Shown: piece after piece, positions 15,940 to 17,273 of the stretch
Layout of the letters: the number at the start of each line of letters is the position of its first letter
Numbering within the stretch: the stretch's first letter is position 1
Source of the DNA: Pseudomonadota bacterium
GTDB lineage: Bacteria > Pseudomonadota > Alphaproteobacteria > Rhizobiales > Devosiaceae
Assembly (NCBI GenBank): GCA_023415605.1
Contig: JAEZKB010000258.1
Span: 1 to 17,273 of the forward strand
Direction of reading: 5' to 3'
DNA: 17,273 nt
Program-made: the position numbers and the translations under genes
Notes under the pieces: model-generated
Seen by the model: the letters and a program-made list of their open reading frames with translations, nothing else
Databases searched by the model: none
Told to the model about the DNA's origin: nothing

Positions 15940-16078
15940 AGTTCACTGGAATACTGCAAACGACCCATGCACTGGTGAACGCACGAGAGGTATCTGCTGC
16001 TGCCCCCAAGCCCTCAACAGTGCAGCGGGTGCTTCTCAGGGCCGCAACGCTGGAGACAGCGCTGCGGCCTCTTTGTTT
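15922..16078 (+). ncRNA. Candidate structured small RNA with its own terminator
   Basis: The plus strand folds into three consecutive hairpins. H1 (15941-15980) has a 9-bp stem, GTTCACTGG with CTGGTGAAC, containing two G-U pairs, then a 5-base bulge, an upper TGCA/TGCA stem and a 9-base loop. H2 (15985-16037) has an uninterrupted 16-bp stem, 15985-16000 with 16022-16037, containing four G-U pairs and a C-rich 21-base loop. H3 (16040-16069) is the terminator. Only 4 and 2 bases separate the hairpins. The six G-U pairs of H1 and H2 become A-C mismatches on the other strand, so the fold is specific to plus. The 5' end is a guess, as no clear promoter was found (a poor TTGAGT at 15891 and an AT-rich stretch at 15917-15922). 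I recognise no known RNA family and no convincing small ORF. Confidence 0.55.
16040..16078 (+). terminator. Rho-independent terminator facing plus
   Basis: GGCCGCA (16040-16046) and CGCTG (16048-16052) pair with CAGCG (16057-16061) and TGCGGCC (16063-16069) around a GAGA loop: 12 pairs plus one A-C mismatch. TCTTTGTTT follows at 16070-16078. The T-tract faces plus, where no protein gene ends. On minus the mismatch becomes a G-U pair and the hairpin lies 16 bases past the stop of the exported-protein gene at 16086, so it may serve both directions. Confidence 0.75.
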
Positions 16079-16085
16079 CCGGGTG

Positions 16086-16823
16086 TCAGTTATTCGTTAC
16101 GCTGTTCTCGGCGGATGGCACCGCACCCATCGGCACCGCGACAGGGCCTGAATAGTCCACGAGAGTGATGGGGTTCTCCTCACCGTCATAGCTCGGGTCG
16201 ACAGCGAAACGAGCCAGACGGAAGTCGGGCCCGTCGAGTATCCAGACGCCATCCGAGGATGCGTCGCATATGCCGCGAAAGCAGGCATGGTTCACGATCA
16301 TGCCTCTGTCAGCGTCGAAGGTCGAATTGGTGACCGTCTGACGCGCTGTAAAGCCGGTGATGCTGATACCGGTCACGGCGCTGTCCGGATTCTCAGGGTC
16401 AGCCAGTTCGGTCTGATAAGTCGGCTCGGCAAAGCTCACCGGGCGTAAGCCGTTGTCGCCGTCCCAGAGCATGTAGACATGCTGCTCGTTATAGGCACCG
16501 GCATTGCAGAAGAACCGATAAAGCTTGAGCGCATGGTCCGGCCTGTCCGGCTCGTCGAACGAATAGCGGTAAGTGAGGTCATGCACCTCGGGCTTGCGCA
16601 TTTCCGGATCGCCACCGATGGCCCAGGAGCAGGTCTCCGCGAAAGAGAGCGCGAAGATGCGGGTGACGAGGCCGGTGTCAGGCGCCGTCTCGCCCCAGGT
16701 GCTGAATGGCTCACCGTCACCGCCCGGAATGAAGGTAGCGTAGTCGCCCTCCGGCGCGTCCTGCGCGAAGACGGGGGCGGCGAAGAAGAAGAGAGGAGCG
16801 AAGCAGGCGGCGAGGCGGCGCAT
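16086..16823 (-). CDS. Exported protein of unknown function, possibly DUF1176-like
   Basis: A 245-residue protein with a clear signal peptide, MRRLAACFAPLFFFAAPVFA, probably cleaved before Gln21, so periplasmic or secreted. The mature part is acidic and holds four cysteines: one in ETCSWAIGG, one in RFFCNAGAYN, and two in HACFRGIC. Two disulfides are possible. The combination GAYNEQHVYMLWDG and CFRGICDASSDGVWILDGPDF loosely recalls DUF1176 proteins; that is a resemblance from memory and not a firm family call. No catalytic motif is evident. Two in-frame ATGs exist, at 16829 and 16823. GGAG is 2 bases before the first and 8 bases before the second, so I chose the second. It is divergent from the next gene and its end faces the terminator at 16040-16069. 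Confidence 0.75.
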   Translation of the reverse strand: MRRLAACFAPLFFFAAPVFAQDAPEGDYATFIPGGDGEPFSTWGETAPDTGLVTRIFALSFAETCSWAIGGDPEMRKPEVHDLTYRYSFDEPDRPDHALKLYRFFCNAGAYNEQHVYMLWDGDNGLRPVSFAEPTYQTELADPENPDSAVTGISITGFTARQTVTNSTFDADRGMIVNHACFRGICDASSDGVWILDGPDFRLARFAVDPSYDGEENPITLVDYSGPVAVPMGAVPSAENSVTNN

Positions 16824-16932
16824 GAGCATGTCTCCGGACGGGATGGACCAATCGAGCGCATTTCACCCGCCCGATGCAAGCATTGGACGCCGGCCGAGCC
16901 TGACTGCTTGGGCAGGAGCCTCCGATTTCGTC

Positions 16933-16961
16933 CTTTCACCGTACAGAGCCGATGCTATGGT
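16933..16961 (+). promoter_or_regulatory. Candidate promoter of the right-edge gene
   Basis: CTTTCA (16933-16938) and TATGGT (16956-16961) are separated by 17 bases, predicting a start near 16968 just before the ribosome site AGGGAGG. The -35 is poor. The rest of the 162-base divergent gap (16824-16985) shows no other clear signal. Confidence 0.35.
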
Positions 16962-16985
16962 GCGCCGCAAAGGGAGGATGCGGCA

Positions 16986-17273
16986 GTGAGGCGGTGGCTG
17001 ACAGCACTCATGGTGGTGAGCGCCAGCGGAGCGGTAGGCGCGGCGGAAATCGTCGAGTCCACCTTCAGGACCGAGTTTACCCGCGACGGTCAGAGCTACA
17101 GCTTCGACAATCTGCTGGTGCCCAACCTGCCTGACTCTGCCTGCTACAACTGGTTCCTGAAGTTCGACCCGGCCACGACGGGTGAGCTGACGCTGGTCGA
17201 GACGCTGACACTGCCGGAGCCGCTCGACGCGTGGAGGAACTATGTCAACGACCCAGCCTCGCCCACGCAGATC
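16986..17273 (+). CDS. Exported protein of unknown function, 3' end missing
   Basis: Only the first 96 codons are in the window. AGGGAGG (16971-16977) lies 8 bases before a GTG start, a strong ribosome site; the ATG between them (16978) stops after three codons. Residues 1-20 form a signal peptide, (M)RRWLTALMVVSASGAVGA, probably cleaved near AEIVES. The mature part, including TRDGQSYSFDNLLVPNLPD and a single Cys in SACYNWFLKFDP, is predicted to be beta-rich and I do not recognise it. It is divergent from the other exported-protein gene, and the two share no obvious sequence similarity. Function is unknown. Confidence 0.75.
   Translation, partial: MRRWLTALMVVSASGAVGAAEIVESTFRTEFTRDGQSYSFDNLLVPNLPDSACYNWFLKFDPATTGELTLVETLTLPEPLDAWRNYVNDPASPTQI

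Noticed and set aside
15922..16078. 6S RNA as the identity of the candidate RNA
   Set aside because: 6S RNA is one long interrupted rod with a central bubble, whereas this folds as three separate hairpins; the gene neighbours are also not those usual for 6S.
15975..16150. Small plus-strand open frame from a GTG at 15975 through the terminator hairpin
   Set aside because: It reads through a strong terminator into the antisense of the exported-protein gene and has no ribosome site; the RNA fold explains the sequence better.
16952..17134. 60-codon plus-strand frame from an ATG at 16952
   Set aside because: It overlaps the right-edge gene out of frame and lacks a ribosome site, while the GTG at 16986 has a strong site and a signal peptide.
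1..17273. Mobile elements, CRISPR arrays, tRNA or rRNA genes
   Set aside because: No transposase, integrase, terminal inverted repeats, regular spaced repeats, tRNA arms or rRNA segments were seen by eye; composition is even across the window.

Overview
The window looks like chromosomal DNA from a high-GC alphaproteobacterium. The gene order purM / AI-2E permease - hdaA - ppk1 - ppx / rnd / aspS is one I associate with Hyphomicrobiales, and the proteins feel closest to Devosia. That genus call is inference from recall, not from a search. I see no phage, transposon, CRISPR, tRNA or rRNA. The region reads as stable core chromosome with a less conserved right edge.

Layout. (1) 1-947, minus: purM, cut by the left edge. 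(2) 1035-6724, plus: a tight operon of an AI-2E/PerM-type membrane protein, hdaA, ppk1 and ppx, joined by overlaps of 4, 8 and 4 bases. (3) rnd (RNase D), minus, converges on ppx so that one TTAA provides both stop codons. (4) aspS, plus, divergent from rnd, with a CTTGACA-type promoter and a 16-bp perfect palindrome in the gap. (5) 10018-11616, plus: a membrane-anchored EAL phosphodiesterase of cyclic-di-GMP, preceded by three TTAA boxes that include an exact TTAA-N7-TTAA (CtrA-type) site. (6) 11703-14290, plus: malic enzyme with a PTA-like tail, overlapping a small Dabb-barrel gene and closed by a perfect 9-bp hairpin. (7) amn (AMP nucleosidase), minus. (8) 15799-16085: a gene-free gap that folds, on the plus strand only, into three consecutive hairpins ending in a U-rich terminator. 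I propose an undescribed small RNA here. (9) Two divergent genes for small exported proteins of unknown function, the second cut by the right edge.

How the genes relate. The operon combines replication-initiation control (HdaA) with polyphosphate synthesis and breakdown (Ppk1/Ppx). purM and amn sit at opposite ends of purine nucleotide turnover, and rnd and aspS serve tRNA maturation or RNA turnover and tRNA charging. The CtrA-type site suggests cell-cycle or motility control of cyclic-di-GMP breakdown. The candidate RNA exposes a C-rich loop with 8 bases exactly complementary to the malic enzyme ribosome-binding site, which gives a testable target.
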